Below are positions 1 to 5,678 of a stretch of 6,217 nucleotides of DNA, in pieces. Source of the stretch: an archaeon (lineage in GTDB: Archaea > Asgardarchaeota > Hermodarchaeia > Hermodarchaeales > Hermodarchaeaceae); contig JABXGV010000304.1 in assembly GCA_016550485.1 (NCBI GenBank), positions 1-6,217 of the forward strand, in the 5' to 3' direction. How positions within the stretch are numbered: the first letter of the stretch is position 1; each line of letters begins with the position of its first letter. The notes beneath the pieces were generated by a model that had not been told where the DNA came from, searched no databases, and saw only the letters and a program-made list of their open reading frames with translations. The position numbers and the translations under genes were made by a program.

Positions 1-592
1 AGAAGCTGTAGGTAAGGGTGAAGGCGACGGGAATAAGGACGCCAAAGGTGAACCCATACATGATGTACACGGGTAGATTTGCTACAAAATAAACAGCGTA
101 CAACAGGCACCACGTACACCAGGCGTAGCTCACTACTACGATTAGCACTGCTGGAATGAAGCGGAATAATGTGTTCTCAGTGAGCCGCATGGCGATACCC
201 AACCAGAGGAAAGCAAGGAACCAAATCATCACCTGGCGGAACGCGAAGAAAATCACAGGGATCCTCATATCTGCCCATGCTAAGCCAAAGGCGTGGGCAC
301 CCAAAGCGAAGAAGAGTATCCCATAAATCAGGAACCCCAGGGCCCAAAGCAAAGTCGATGTTATTCGCTGCCCGGTCTGCATCCATCGATAAAGAAGGTA
401 TATTCCAACTCCCCAGAGAAGGAGCAGGGAAACCATGGACAGCCCAAGGAGCATTACGTTTTCATGAGGCATCGCCCCTAATGGGTTGGGAAGGGTTACC
501 GGATTCAGGAGACCGAATGCCCCGATGACAGCCACAATCGCTATCACCAGAACGTAAATCCAATGTTTTCTGACTAATCCCAAGAAAGACAT
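1..592 (-). CDS. Polytopic membrane protein, family not recognised (partial, C-terminus beyond left edge)
   Basis: Reading the minus strand from ATG at 592 gives 197 codons with no stop, running off the left edge, so the C-terminus is missing. An in-frame TGA lies three codons upstream (601-599), so 592 is the earliest possible ATG. No strong Shine-Dalgarno precedes it. The product is very hydrophobic, with about six predicted membrane segments near residues 11-29, 46-68, 81-104, 112-135, 145-170 and 175-197. The start MSFLGLVRKHW is positively charged before the first helix. The short loops carry charges (RWMQTGQR, AMRLTENTLFR). Helix 5 contains a Cys-Thr-Trp-Cys pair (C159, C162), and W and F are abundant. 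I do not recognise the family; a transporter, an integral membrane enzyme or a sensor are all possible. It is divergent from the DUF1464 gene, so no operon partner is visible. Confidence refers to its being a real gene. Confidence 0.85.
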   Translation of the reverse strand, partial: MSFLGLVRKHWIYVLVIAIVAVIGAFGLLNPVTLPNPLGAMPHENVMLLGLSMVSLLLLWGVGIYLLYRWMQTGQRITSTLLWALGFLIYGILFFALGAHAFGLAWADMRIPVIFFAFRQVMIWFLAFLWLGIAMRLTENTLFRFIPAVLIVVVSYAWCTWCLLYAVYFVANLPVYIMYGFTFGVLIPVAFTLTYSF

Positions 593-665
593 CGGTTCTC
601 ACAACCAGTCTTTTTCTTTGAAGCCCTCAGTAAGCCGTCTACAATGATATACCCACTTCATTGCG

Positions 666-678
666 TATAAAACTTTAA
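666..678 (-). promoter_or_regulatory. Candidate archaeal BRE/TATA promoter for the left-edge membrane protein
   Basis: On the minus strand this stretch reads TTAAAGTTTTATA, a purine-rich BRE-like AAAG directly followed by a TATA-like TTTTATA. With the usual spacing of about 25 bases, transcription would start near 640 and leave a leader of roughly 50 bases before the ATG at 592. Archaeal promoters are short, so chance matches occur. Position and orientation make this a reasonable but unproven call. Confidence 0.45.
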
Positions 679-686
679 TGAGTTAA

Positions 687-701
687 GGAGTGATTGACTC
701 C
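687..701. other. Short perfect inverted repeat in the divergent intergenic region
   Basis: GGAGT and ACTCC flank a five-base loop, giving a 5-bp perfect stem. It lies just upstream of the candidate TATA element of the leftward gene and about 90 bases upstream of the rightward one. That position would suit an operator, but the repeat is short enough to arise by chance. Confidence 0.2.
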
Positions 702-780
702 TCTCTCAGAGAACCCCAGATTCGCTTAGATCCATCAATCCAGAGCATTTAGTACCATCTATGGAGAGCAGAAGAGGGAT

Positions 781-796
781 AAAGAACGTTTAAGTA
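781..796 (+). promoter_or_regulatory. Candidate archaeal promoter for the DUF1464 gene
   Basis: AAAGAAC followed by GTTTAAGTA resembles a BRE plus a weak TATA box (TTTAAGTA, 789-796). Transcription would begin near 820. That gives a leader of about 38 bases before the preferred ATG at 858, or about 10 bases before the alternative ATG at 831. The match to consensus is modest. Confidence 0.35.
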
Positions 797-844
797 ACAA
801 GACTCTCTCTGATGAAGTCACAATACACGAATGATTCTATCTCA

Positions 845-850
845 AGAGGT
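845..850 (+). promoter_or_regulatory. Shine-Dalgarno site fixing the DUF1464 start at 858
   Basis: AGAGGT contains a five-base GAGGT match to the archaeal anti-Shine-Dalgarno sequence and sits seven bases before ATG 858. The earlier in-frame ATG at 831 has no comparable site. The site would fall inside the coding region if 831 were used, so it favours 858. Confidence 0.55.
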
Positions 851-857
851 TCGGAAT

Positions 858-1955
858 ATGGTTCGCGTAATAGGTATAGATCCAGGTACCCGCAGCTTCG
901 ATTTCTGCGGACTCGAGGACGGCAAGGTTTTCCTAGAGTCGAGTATTACAAGCGTCGAGGTGGCGAAAAACCCCCAAAGCATCCTTGATGTAATCAACAA
1001 GGCTGGCAAAGTCGATCTCGTGGTTGGACCAAGCGGATACGGTCTCCCGCTTCTCTTCCCCGACGAGATTGATGACGAAGAATTCTTCCAGCTCGTTCTC
1101 GTCCGCGCTGATGACGACAAGATTCCCGTACTCGAAGCGATAAAGGACATGGTGCGCTTGGTTCAGAAGTCTGATATTCAAATGGTGTTCATTCCAGGCG
1201 TTATTCACCTTGATTCTGTGCCAGTCTGGCGAAAACATAACCGCATCGACCTTGGCACCGCTGACAAACTCTGCTGCACCATTCTTGGCGTCCACGACCA
1301 AGCCCAACGCCTAGGCATCCCCTACAACGAGACATCCGTTATCGTCGTTGAGCTAGGATACGGCTACCCCGCCGCGATGGCTGCCGACAAGGGACTAGTC
1401 GTAGACGGCATCGGCGGCACAATCGGCGGACCAGGTTTCCTGACCCTCGGTGGCATGGATGGCGAACTAGCCTATCTGCTCCGCGGCTTCTCCAAGGGCA
1501 CCCTCTTCCAAGGCGGGGTTCTCTCGATGCTTGGCGAACCCAACCTGAGCCCAGAAGACTTCGCCAAACGCCTTGCCAAAGGTGACGAAAAAGCACAAGC
1601 AGCGTGGAATGGCGTCGCAGAAGGTCTCACAAAGGCAGTAGCCCAGCTCAGAGTATCAGTACCCGATGCCCGAGAAATCCTCCTGTCAGGGCGACTCACC
1701 CGGGTGGGCAAGCTCGTCAAGGACCTCGAAAAACGCATGACCCAATTTGGTATCCCAGTAAGGCAAATAACCCGTCTTGGGAAAAAATCCAAGGAGGCGG
1801 CCCAAGGCGCTGCAATCTTTGCAGACGGGCTTGCGGGAGGGCCCTTCGAACCTATCGTCGAGGCAATGAAGCTACGAGAGTGCGGCGGAACCGTACTGGA
1901 TTGGATTTCTTTGCCCCAGGCAAAAATGATTCGCGAGATGTACAAGGAAGCATAA
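858..1955 (+). CDS. DUF1464 family protein (predicted butyrate kinase-like, ASKHA fold)
   Basis: A 365-residue protein matching the archaeal DUF1464/COG2441 family in length and motifs. The family is annotated from sequence as a predicted butyrate kinase, but I know of no demonstrated activity. It opens with an ASKHA-type phosphate-1 loop, IGIDPGTRSFDF (residues 5-16), with D8, G10, T11 and D15. A conserved KHNRIDLGTADK stretch is at 126-137. A glycine-rich segment follows at about 184-202 (GGTIGGPG, then GGMDGE). EILLSGRL (273-280) and EAAQGAAIFADG (313-324) look like the C-terminal adenosine-binding elements. There is no signal peptide or membrane helix, so it is probably cytosolic. I chose ATG 858 because the glycine loop then starts at residue 5 and a GAGGT site lies seven bases upstream; ATG 831 would add nine residues. 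It converges on mptG with 33 bp between stops. Family assignment is firm; substrate is unknown. Confidence 0.85.
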   Translation: MVRVIGIDPGTRSFDFCGLEDGKVFLESSITSVEVAKNPQSILDVINKAGKVDLVVGPSGYGLPLLFPDEIDDEEFFQLVLVRADDDKIPVLEAIKDMVRLVQKSDIQMVFIPGVIHLDSVPVWRKHNRIDLGTADKLCCTILGVHDQAQRLGIPYNETSVIVVELGYGYPAAMAADKGLVVDGIGGTIGGPGFLTLGGMDGELAYLLRGFSKGTLFQGGVLSMLGEPNLSPEDFAKRLAKGDEKAQAAWNGVAEGLTKAVAQLRVSVPDAREILLSGRLTRVGKLVKDLEKRMTQFGIPVRQITRLGKKSKEAAQGAAIFADGLAGGPFEPIVEAMKLRECGGTVLDWISLPQAKMIREMYKEA

Positions 1956-1988
1956 CTGGCCTCGCAGCTCTCTGTTATAGGATCGCGT

Positions 1989-2999
1989 CTAGCGTTCCTT
2001 TGGTCCCTTAATGAGAGCTCCGTGGTTATTTGCACGGGCTGCGATGATTGTCCCGCCACAGGTGGCGTCGAGAACACGAGAAACGGCTTGTCTGATTGCC
2101 TTGAGTCCCGTAGTCCATCGTGCCAACGCATAACAGGCAGGCCCCCAGGAGCTCTGTCCGGCACCAAAGGCACCAGCTTCCAGCATAGCTGTGATGCAGG
2201 TAGCAATCACAGGATCTGCGAAACGACCACCCTGAGCTGTAGCAAAACAATCCCCCACGAGCCGCTGAATGGTTGTAAGTGCAGCCCCAAAACGAAGGAT
2301 ATCACCCTCTACAAGGGCAGGGAGGAGCTGCATCAACACATACCTGCCAATCTCATTGGATTGTTCTGTCTGGGCAGGAGGCATCTTGGAAAAGGCCTGC
2401 TCTTCTGCCACACCACTGAAACCTCGAGGAAGATTTGGCAAGGCAACCACAAACACCCAGTCTTCCGGTACATCATACCGGAATAAGAGTGGAGGAACAT
2501 AACCCTCCAACAGTGCTGCAGCTTCGTCGTCTGTAGGGACAGGGATGCCTCCATCAATGACAAAGCCTCCTCTCTCAAATGTAGCCGTGCCAATCCCGGA
2601 CACCTCGCCGCGCCCAGCCACTCTAGCTAACTCTTGGATGTTAACCTCTTTCTCTAGGAGCGTGGCGATGGCTGCGCCTATGGATAGTGACAGCTGAGTT
2701 CCCGACCCAAGGCCAATATGCTCTGGAATCACTTCTCTGACAGTAACCCGCACCCCTCCGGAATACCTGAAATGCTTCTTGAAAATTCCCACAAGGTCAC
2801 GGACTCGTTGCTTAGAAGGGCCTTTCACTGCAATACCGCGTTTAATACGCTCAACATTAATAGAAACGATTGGGCGACGAATTGCTACGCCGAGAGAGCC
2901 ATAGCGTCTTCCGGACCCTCCCAGTGGGTCGATAAAACCAAGGTGAAGGCGTGCGCTAGCTTCCACGGTAACGCTATTGTTTTCTTCAGAGGTACTCAT
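1989..2999 (-). CDS. mptG: Beta-ribofuranosylaminobenzene 5'-phosphate synthase (GHMP superfamily)
   Basis: Members of this family condense 4-hydroxybenzoate (or 4-aminobenzoate) with phosphoribosyl pyrophosphate, releasing CO2 and pyrophosphate. This is the committed step for the arylamine part of methanopterin, in the cytosol. The 336-residue product has the family's hallmarks in order: ARLHLGFIDPLGGSGRRYGS (16-35), the GHMP glycine loop PEHIGLGSGTQLSLSIGAA (92-110), GRGEVSGIGTATFERGGFVIDGG (129-151), and the C-terminal GAGQSSWGPACYAL (279-292). Length is normal and there is no break. I prefer ATG 2999, which overlaps the DUF447 stop as ATGA and suggests translational coupling. A TTG two codons upstream (3005) is an alternative, and neither has a strong Shine-Dalgarno. 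It is the second gene of the DUF447-mptG pair. Its presence implies that the organism makes H4MPT or a related pterin. A homomeric GHMP kinase is an unlikely alternative given the motif set. Confidence 0.9.
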   Translation of the reverse strand: MSTSEENNSVTVEASARLHLGFIDPLGGSGRRYGSLGVAIRRPIVSINVERIKRGIAVKGPSKQRVRDLVGIFKKHFRYSGGVRVTVREVIPEHIGLGSGTQLSLSIGAAIATLLEKEVNIQELARVAGRGEVSGIGTATFERGGFVIDGGIPVPTDDEAAALLEGYVPPLLFRYDVPEDWVFVVALPNLPRGFSGVAEEQAFSKMPPAQTEQSNEIGRYVLMQLLPALVEGDILRFGAALTTIQRLVGDCFATAQGGRFADPVIATCITAMLEAGAFGAGQSSWGPACYALARWTTGLKAIRQAVSRVLDATCGGTIIAARANNHGALIKGPKER

Positions 3000-3655
3000 A
3001 GCCAATATACCAGCCGCTCAACTAGATAAAGAACATCATCCACCACGCCAGCGTGGACAGAGCTAGGGGCGATACGGTGAACAAGACGGTGATAGTGTTT
3101 GATAAGATCATAGAGCTTCTCCGTCAGGTCGGGGTCAGAATCGGATAAGGCAACAATCCGGGTCGCATGAATCACACACTCGATGGCTGCCAACCGCGCC
3201 CGCGAGTGAACCTGAGGAAGCCTGGGCGATGCTTCTACCTCCTTTACCCTACATTCATACTCGAGAGGATTGTCTACCTCTCGTGGCTTTAGTGGCTCCT
3301 CGATATCCACCTCGATGTAGCCCAGCATACCACGGAGACGAGGTGGCCTAACGCTCTTCGCCGGGTCAAAAAAGAAGGCGTCCACCTCTGTGTCTCGTCG
3401 CTTGAACGCGGTGTTAAAGAAAATGCGGGAATCATCCGTGATGTTAATGACGGCCTCCGGCACCTCCTGCAGGTTGCGGGCCGTTTGCGTCTCTGCATAG
3501 GGGCGAATCACAAGATTTACGCCCGGCTGGACCCACACGCCCATCGGTGCAACGTTTGGTGTGCCATCTGATGCGATGGTTGAGAGGATGGTCTCCACAA
3601 CGGTTCCAGGGATGAAGCCCATCCGGCGTAGCGACGAAGGAATAACAGGAATCAA
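2996..3655 (-). CDS. DUF447 family protein, probable FMN-binding split-barrel flavoprotein
   Basis: A 219-residue protein of the mainly archaeal DUF447 family. The family has a flavin-reductase-like split-barrel N-terminal domain, reported to bind FMN, and a helical C-terminal domain. The family signature is clear: an ETILSTIASDGTPNVAPMGVWV strand pair (about 21-42), followed by RPYAETQTARNL (51-62), NITDD (71-75), and the C-terminal AAIECVIHATRI (156-167). No biochemical role is established. The frame stays open upstream to ATG 3736, but those 27 extra residues do not look like the family. TTG 3655 has a perfect GGAGGTG just upstream and gives the usual family start. ATG 3622, before MGFIPGT, is a weaker alternative without a Shine-Dalgarno. 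The stop overlaps the mptG ATG, so the two are probably co-transcribed, linking this protein by inference to H4MPT synthesis or use. Confidence 0.83.
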   Translation of the reverse strand: MIPVIPSSLRRMGFIPGTVVETILSTIASDGTPNVAPMGVWVQPGVNLVIRPYAETQTARNLQEVPEAVINITDDSRIFFNTAFKRRDTEVDAFFFDPAKSVRPPRLRGMLGYIEVDIEEPLKPREVDNPLEYECRVKEVEASPRLPQVHSRARLAAIECVIHATRIVALSDSDPDLTEKLYDLIKHYHRLVHRIAPSSVHAGVVDDVLYLVERLVYWL

Positions 3656-3658
3656 TAG

Positions 3659-3665
3659 CACCTCC
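3659..3665 (-). promoter_or_regulatory. Shine-Dalgarno site deciding the DUF447 TTG start
   Basis: The minus strand reads GGAGGTG, then CTA, then TTG (3655-3653). This is a full seven-base match to the archaeal anti-Shine-Dalgarno, identical to the site before the iron-sulfur gene at 5666-5672. The GGAGG core is five bases from the TTG. It argues against ATG 3736 as the real start. Confidence 0.65.
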
Positions 3666-3740
3666 AAGTGAACATCACACAATCTCTCTTTATCTGCCTT
3701 TAGGCTTCCTGCAGGACTAGCCCTAGATTCTAACACAGTA

Positions 3741-3755
3741 AAAGACTTCTTAAGA
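3741..3755. promoter_or_regulatory. Weak candidate promoter, possibly bidirectional, between the DUF447 and membrane-protein genes
   Basis: The plus strand reads AAAGACTTCTTAAGA, a BRE-like AAAGA before a TATA-like segment centred on the palindrome TCTTAAGA (3748-3755). Read rightwards, transcription would begin near 3775-3780, giving a very short leader before ATG 3786, which lacks a Shine-Dalgarno. Read leftwards, it would give a leader of about 70 bases before TTG 3655. The TATA match is poor, so the call rests mostly on position. Confidence 0.3.
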
Positions 3756-3785
3756 TTCAGCTACGAATAGAACCCACTTCTAATA

Positions 3786-4169
3786 ATGGTGCTGCTAAAG
3801 ATGTTCCTACTAGATCCCTTTCTCTTGATCCTCTTCGGTTTCCTCGCCTACTATCTCGGCGATAGATACGGTCATAGAACCCGTTTTCCCCTTGCCAAGT
3901 TTCTCGCCTATTTTAGCTTCGCTGTGATGACCTTCGCGGGTGTTTCGCTTTACATTAACAATCCGGTCATGGATTGGATGTGGCGTCCCTTCTTTCCACT
4001 TGCTACATCGGGTCGAGATTTCATGATTAACTCGCTGATCTTCGCCTTCCCCTCCGACCCTGCTTTGACGGTCGGTCAAATTGACGCGATTGCAGTAATA
4101 CTGTTTACACTATATCCTCTCTGGCTCTATGTGGGTATCTACATTCAGAAGAGATGGGCACCAGCCTAG
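3786..4169 (+). CDS. Small membrane protein of unknown function, first gene of the FAD/Fe-S cluster
   Basis: A 127-residue hydrophobic protein that I do not recognise. Three likely membrane helices lie near residues 8-25, 36-57 and 100-120. The first two are joined by a short basic loop (GDRYGHRTRF). The longer segment between helices 2 and 3 is rich in Trp, Phe and Pro (MDWMWRPFFPL, 62-72) and includes SGRDFMINS (75-83), which could form a re-entrant or interfacial element. The tail QKRWAPA is basic. The only histidine is H30 and there is no cysteine, so a haem b or Fe-S subunit like HdrE is unlikely. No Shine-Dalgarno precedes ATG 3786, consistent with a nearly leaderless transcript. The gene ends 30 bases before the FAD oxidoreductase on the same strand, so co-transcription is likely. 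A membrane anchor or quinone-side partner is possible but only inferred. Confidence 0.75.
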   Translation: MVLLKMFLLDPFLLILFGFLAYYLGDRYGHRTRFPLAKFLAYFSFAVMTFAGVSLYINNPVMDWMWRPFFPLATSGRDFMINSLIFAFPSDPALTVGQIDAIAVILFTLYPLWLYVGIYIQKRWAPA

Positions 4170-4199
4170 ACGAATGAAGACACAGGTGGAGATTCCTCC

Positions 4200-5678
4200 T
4201 TGACAAAACATGCTGTTTTAGAAAAGTTCGTAGATATTGTTGGTTCAGAGAATGTCTCTGGGAGCCCCGAGCTCCTTGAGCAGTACGCACAGGACCTGAG
4301 CTTCACGACGCCCAGCACGCCTCTGGGAGTGGTCTGGCCCCGGAACACAGAAGACGTGCAGAAGATCGTGCTTGCCGCCAAGGAGTCAGGCATCCCTCTG
4401 ATACCGGTAAGCTCGGGCAGCCCACGCCTCCACGGCGACACAATCCCCCGAGTCGACAACGCCCTTATAGTTGACCTAGGGCGGATGCAGCAAATCCTCC
4501 GGGTTGACCGAAAGAACCGGGTGGCAATGATAGAGCCAGGTGTCACCTTCGACCAGCTAGCGGCTGAGGTTGCCCAACAAGGCTTGATTCCCCTGATGCC
4601 CCTACTGCCCAAGCCCTCGAAGTCAATTATCGCCAGCTACCTTGAGCGTGAACCCATTACCATCCCCAGGTACCACTGGGACTCCTCAGACCCCCTGCTC
4701 TGCACTGAAGTCGTCTTCGGGACAGGCGATATCTTCCGGACCGGTGCAGCGGCAGGTCCGGGAAGCCTCGAAGACCAGTGGAAGGCCGGGCAAGCCCAGA
4801 AGAACCCGCTTGGTCCCTCCCAGTTCGACCCCTTACGCATCCTTCAGGGCGCCCAGGGCTCCATGGGCATCATCACCTGGGCGTCAGTGAAGCTAGAACG
4901 CCTGCCCAAGAGCCAGAAGGCCTTCTTTGCCACCAGTGATAAACTCGACACGCTTCTCGGATTTACCTACGGAGTATTACGGCGCAGACTCGGAGACCAC
5001 CTCTTCATCCTAAACCGCACCAACCTCGCCGCCCTAGTGAAAGACAGGGACAGCGACATCAGGGCGCTGAAGCAGAAACTACCCGCGTGGATACTAGTCC
5101 TCACTATGTCAGGGCATGGAAAACTTGTCGAGGATGAGCTAGCCTACATCGAAGGCGACATCAAGGACATCGCAACAGAAAACAATGTCTCGCTCCACCC
5201 CTCGCTGCATGGTGTGAAAATCCTCGACCTACTTGGGTCCAGCTGCAATGAACCTTACTGGAAACTCCGCCCCCGCGGCAGCTGCGAGGACGTCCTCTTC
5301 CAGACAACCCTAGACAAGACACCGGCACTCCACTCCCTCTTCTCAAAGGAGGCACGCCAGGCCAAGTATCCAGAGGAGGAGTTCGGAGTCTACATTCAAC
5401 CCCAAGTGCAAGGCACCTGTACGCATTGTGAGTTTAACATCTACTACGATGCAGAAAGCCAAGAAGAGGTCAGCAGAGCTAGGCAGCTCTACATGAAGGG
5501 CAGCAAAGCCCTCCTCACCTCGGGCGCCTTCTTCAGCCGCCCCTATGGCGCCTTCACTGCTGAAGTCTATGATAACTGCCCCGAAGAAATCGTGACGGCA
5601 CTCCGCAAGGTCAAAGCAATCTTTGACCCTGACAACATATTGAACCGGGGTGCCCTATGCTTCACGGAGGTGGAATAG
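4200..5678 (+). CDS. FAD-binding oxidoreductase, GlcD/vanillyl-alcohol-oxidase superfamily (divergent)
   Basis: A 492-residue flavoprotein of the COG0277 type, a group oxidising 2-hydroxy acids and related substrates. The N-terminal FAD domain (about 40-235) shows GVVWPRNTEDVQKIVLAAKE (43-62), the flavin loop IPVSSGSPRLHGD (68-80), VDLGRMQQILRVD (91-103), EPGVTFDQL (112-120) and GAQGSMGIITWASVKLERLP (217-236). The C-terminus carries AIFDPDNILNRG (473-484), typical of GlcD-like proteins. The flavin loop replaces the usual GGGTGLSG-like run. QGTCTHCEFN (404-413) lies where better-known relatives carry histidine-rich catalytic residues, so the substrate cannot be inferred. It starts at TTG 4200, because no ATG or GTG precedes it in frame; a GGAG at 4188-4191 may be the ribosome site. 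It has no signal peptide. The stop directly abuts the Fe-S gene start (TAGATG), implying a two-subunit dehydrogenase. Confidence 0.88.
   Translation: MTKHAVLEKFVDIVGSENVSGSPELLEQYAQDLSFTTPSTPLGVVWPRNTEDVQKIVLAAKESGIPLIPVSSGSPRLHGDTIPRVDNALIVDLGRMQQILRVDRKNRVAMIEPGVTFDQLAAEVAQQGLIPLMPLLPKPSKSIIASYLEREPITIPRYHWDSSDPLLCTEVVFGTGDIFRTGAAAGPGSLEDQWKAGQAQKNPLGPSQFDPLRILQGAQGSMGIITWASVKLERLPKSQKAFFATSDKLDTLLGFTYGVLRRRLGDHLFILNRTNLAALVKDRDSDIRALKQKLPAWILVLTMSGHGKLVEDELAYIEGDIKDIATENNVSLHPSLHGVKILDLLGSSCNEPYWKLRPRGSCEDVLFQTTLDKTPALHSLFSKEARQAKYPEEEFGVYIQPQVQGTCTHCEFNIYYDAESQEEVSRARQLYMKGSKALLTSGAFFSRPYGAFTAEVYDNCPEEIVTALRKVKAIFDPDNILNRGALCFTEVE
5666..5672 (+). promoter_or_regulatory. Shine-Dalgarno site of the iron-sulfur gene
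   Basis: GGAGGTG lies within the last codons of the FAD oxidoreductase gene, six bases before ATG 5679. It is a full-length match to the archaeal anti-Shine-Dalgarno and fixes the downstream start. It also indicates strong independent initiation on a shared transcript. Confidence 0.75.

Noticed and set aside
277..528. Plus-strand frames of 83 and 62 codons near the left edge
   Set aside because: They are antisense to a continuous 197-codon membrane-protein frame with clear helices and show no protein-like features.
638..793. Very short ORFs (about 8-10 codons) in the 593-857 intergenic region, for example ATG 761 to TAA 793
   Set aside because: They are too short, have no ribosome site, and lie upstream of or overlap the candidate promoter, so a leader peptide is not supported.
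808..850. C/D-box small RNA suggested by CTGATGA near 808-814
   Set aside because: The box C lacks the expected leading purine, no properly spaced D', C' and D boxes were found, and the stretch overlaps the leader of the DUF1464 gene.
831..857. ATG 831 as the DUF1464 start
   Set aside because: It has no Shine-Dalgarno and would place nine non-family residues before the phosphate loop, whereas ATG 858 has GAGGT at seven-base spacing. It cannot be fully excluded if translation is leaderless.
1472..2206. Minus-strand open frame of 244 codons spanning the 3' ends of DUF1464 and mptG
   Set aside because: It overlaps two genes with strong family matches, one antisense and one in another frame, and its composition (Ser/Arg/Pro) is typical of a shadow frame.
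2022..2486. Plus-strand open frame of 154 codons opposite mptG
   Set aside because: It lies wholly antisense to the well-supported mptG gene, and its translation is Cys/Thr/Pro-rich with no recognisable fold, as expected of a shadow frame.
3786..4169. Small membrane protein as an HdrE-like cytochrome b subunit
   Set aside because: It has only one histidine (H30) and about three helices, so it lacks the paired histidines needed for b-type haem.
4188..4199. GGAG-ATTC-CTCC mini-hairpin just before TTG 4200, as a possible switch hiding the ribosome site
   Set aside because: A four-base stem with a four-base loop is too weak and too common to claim as regulation.
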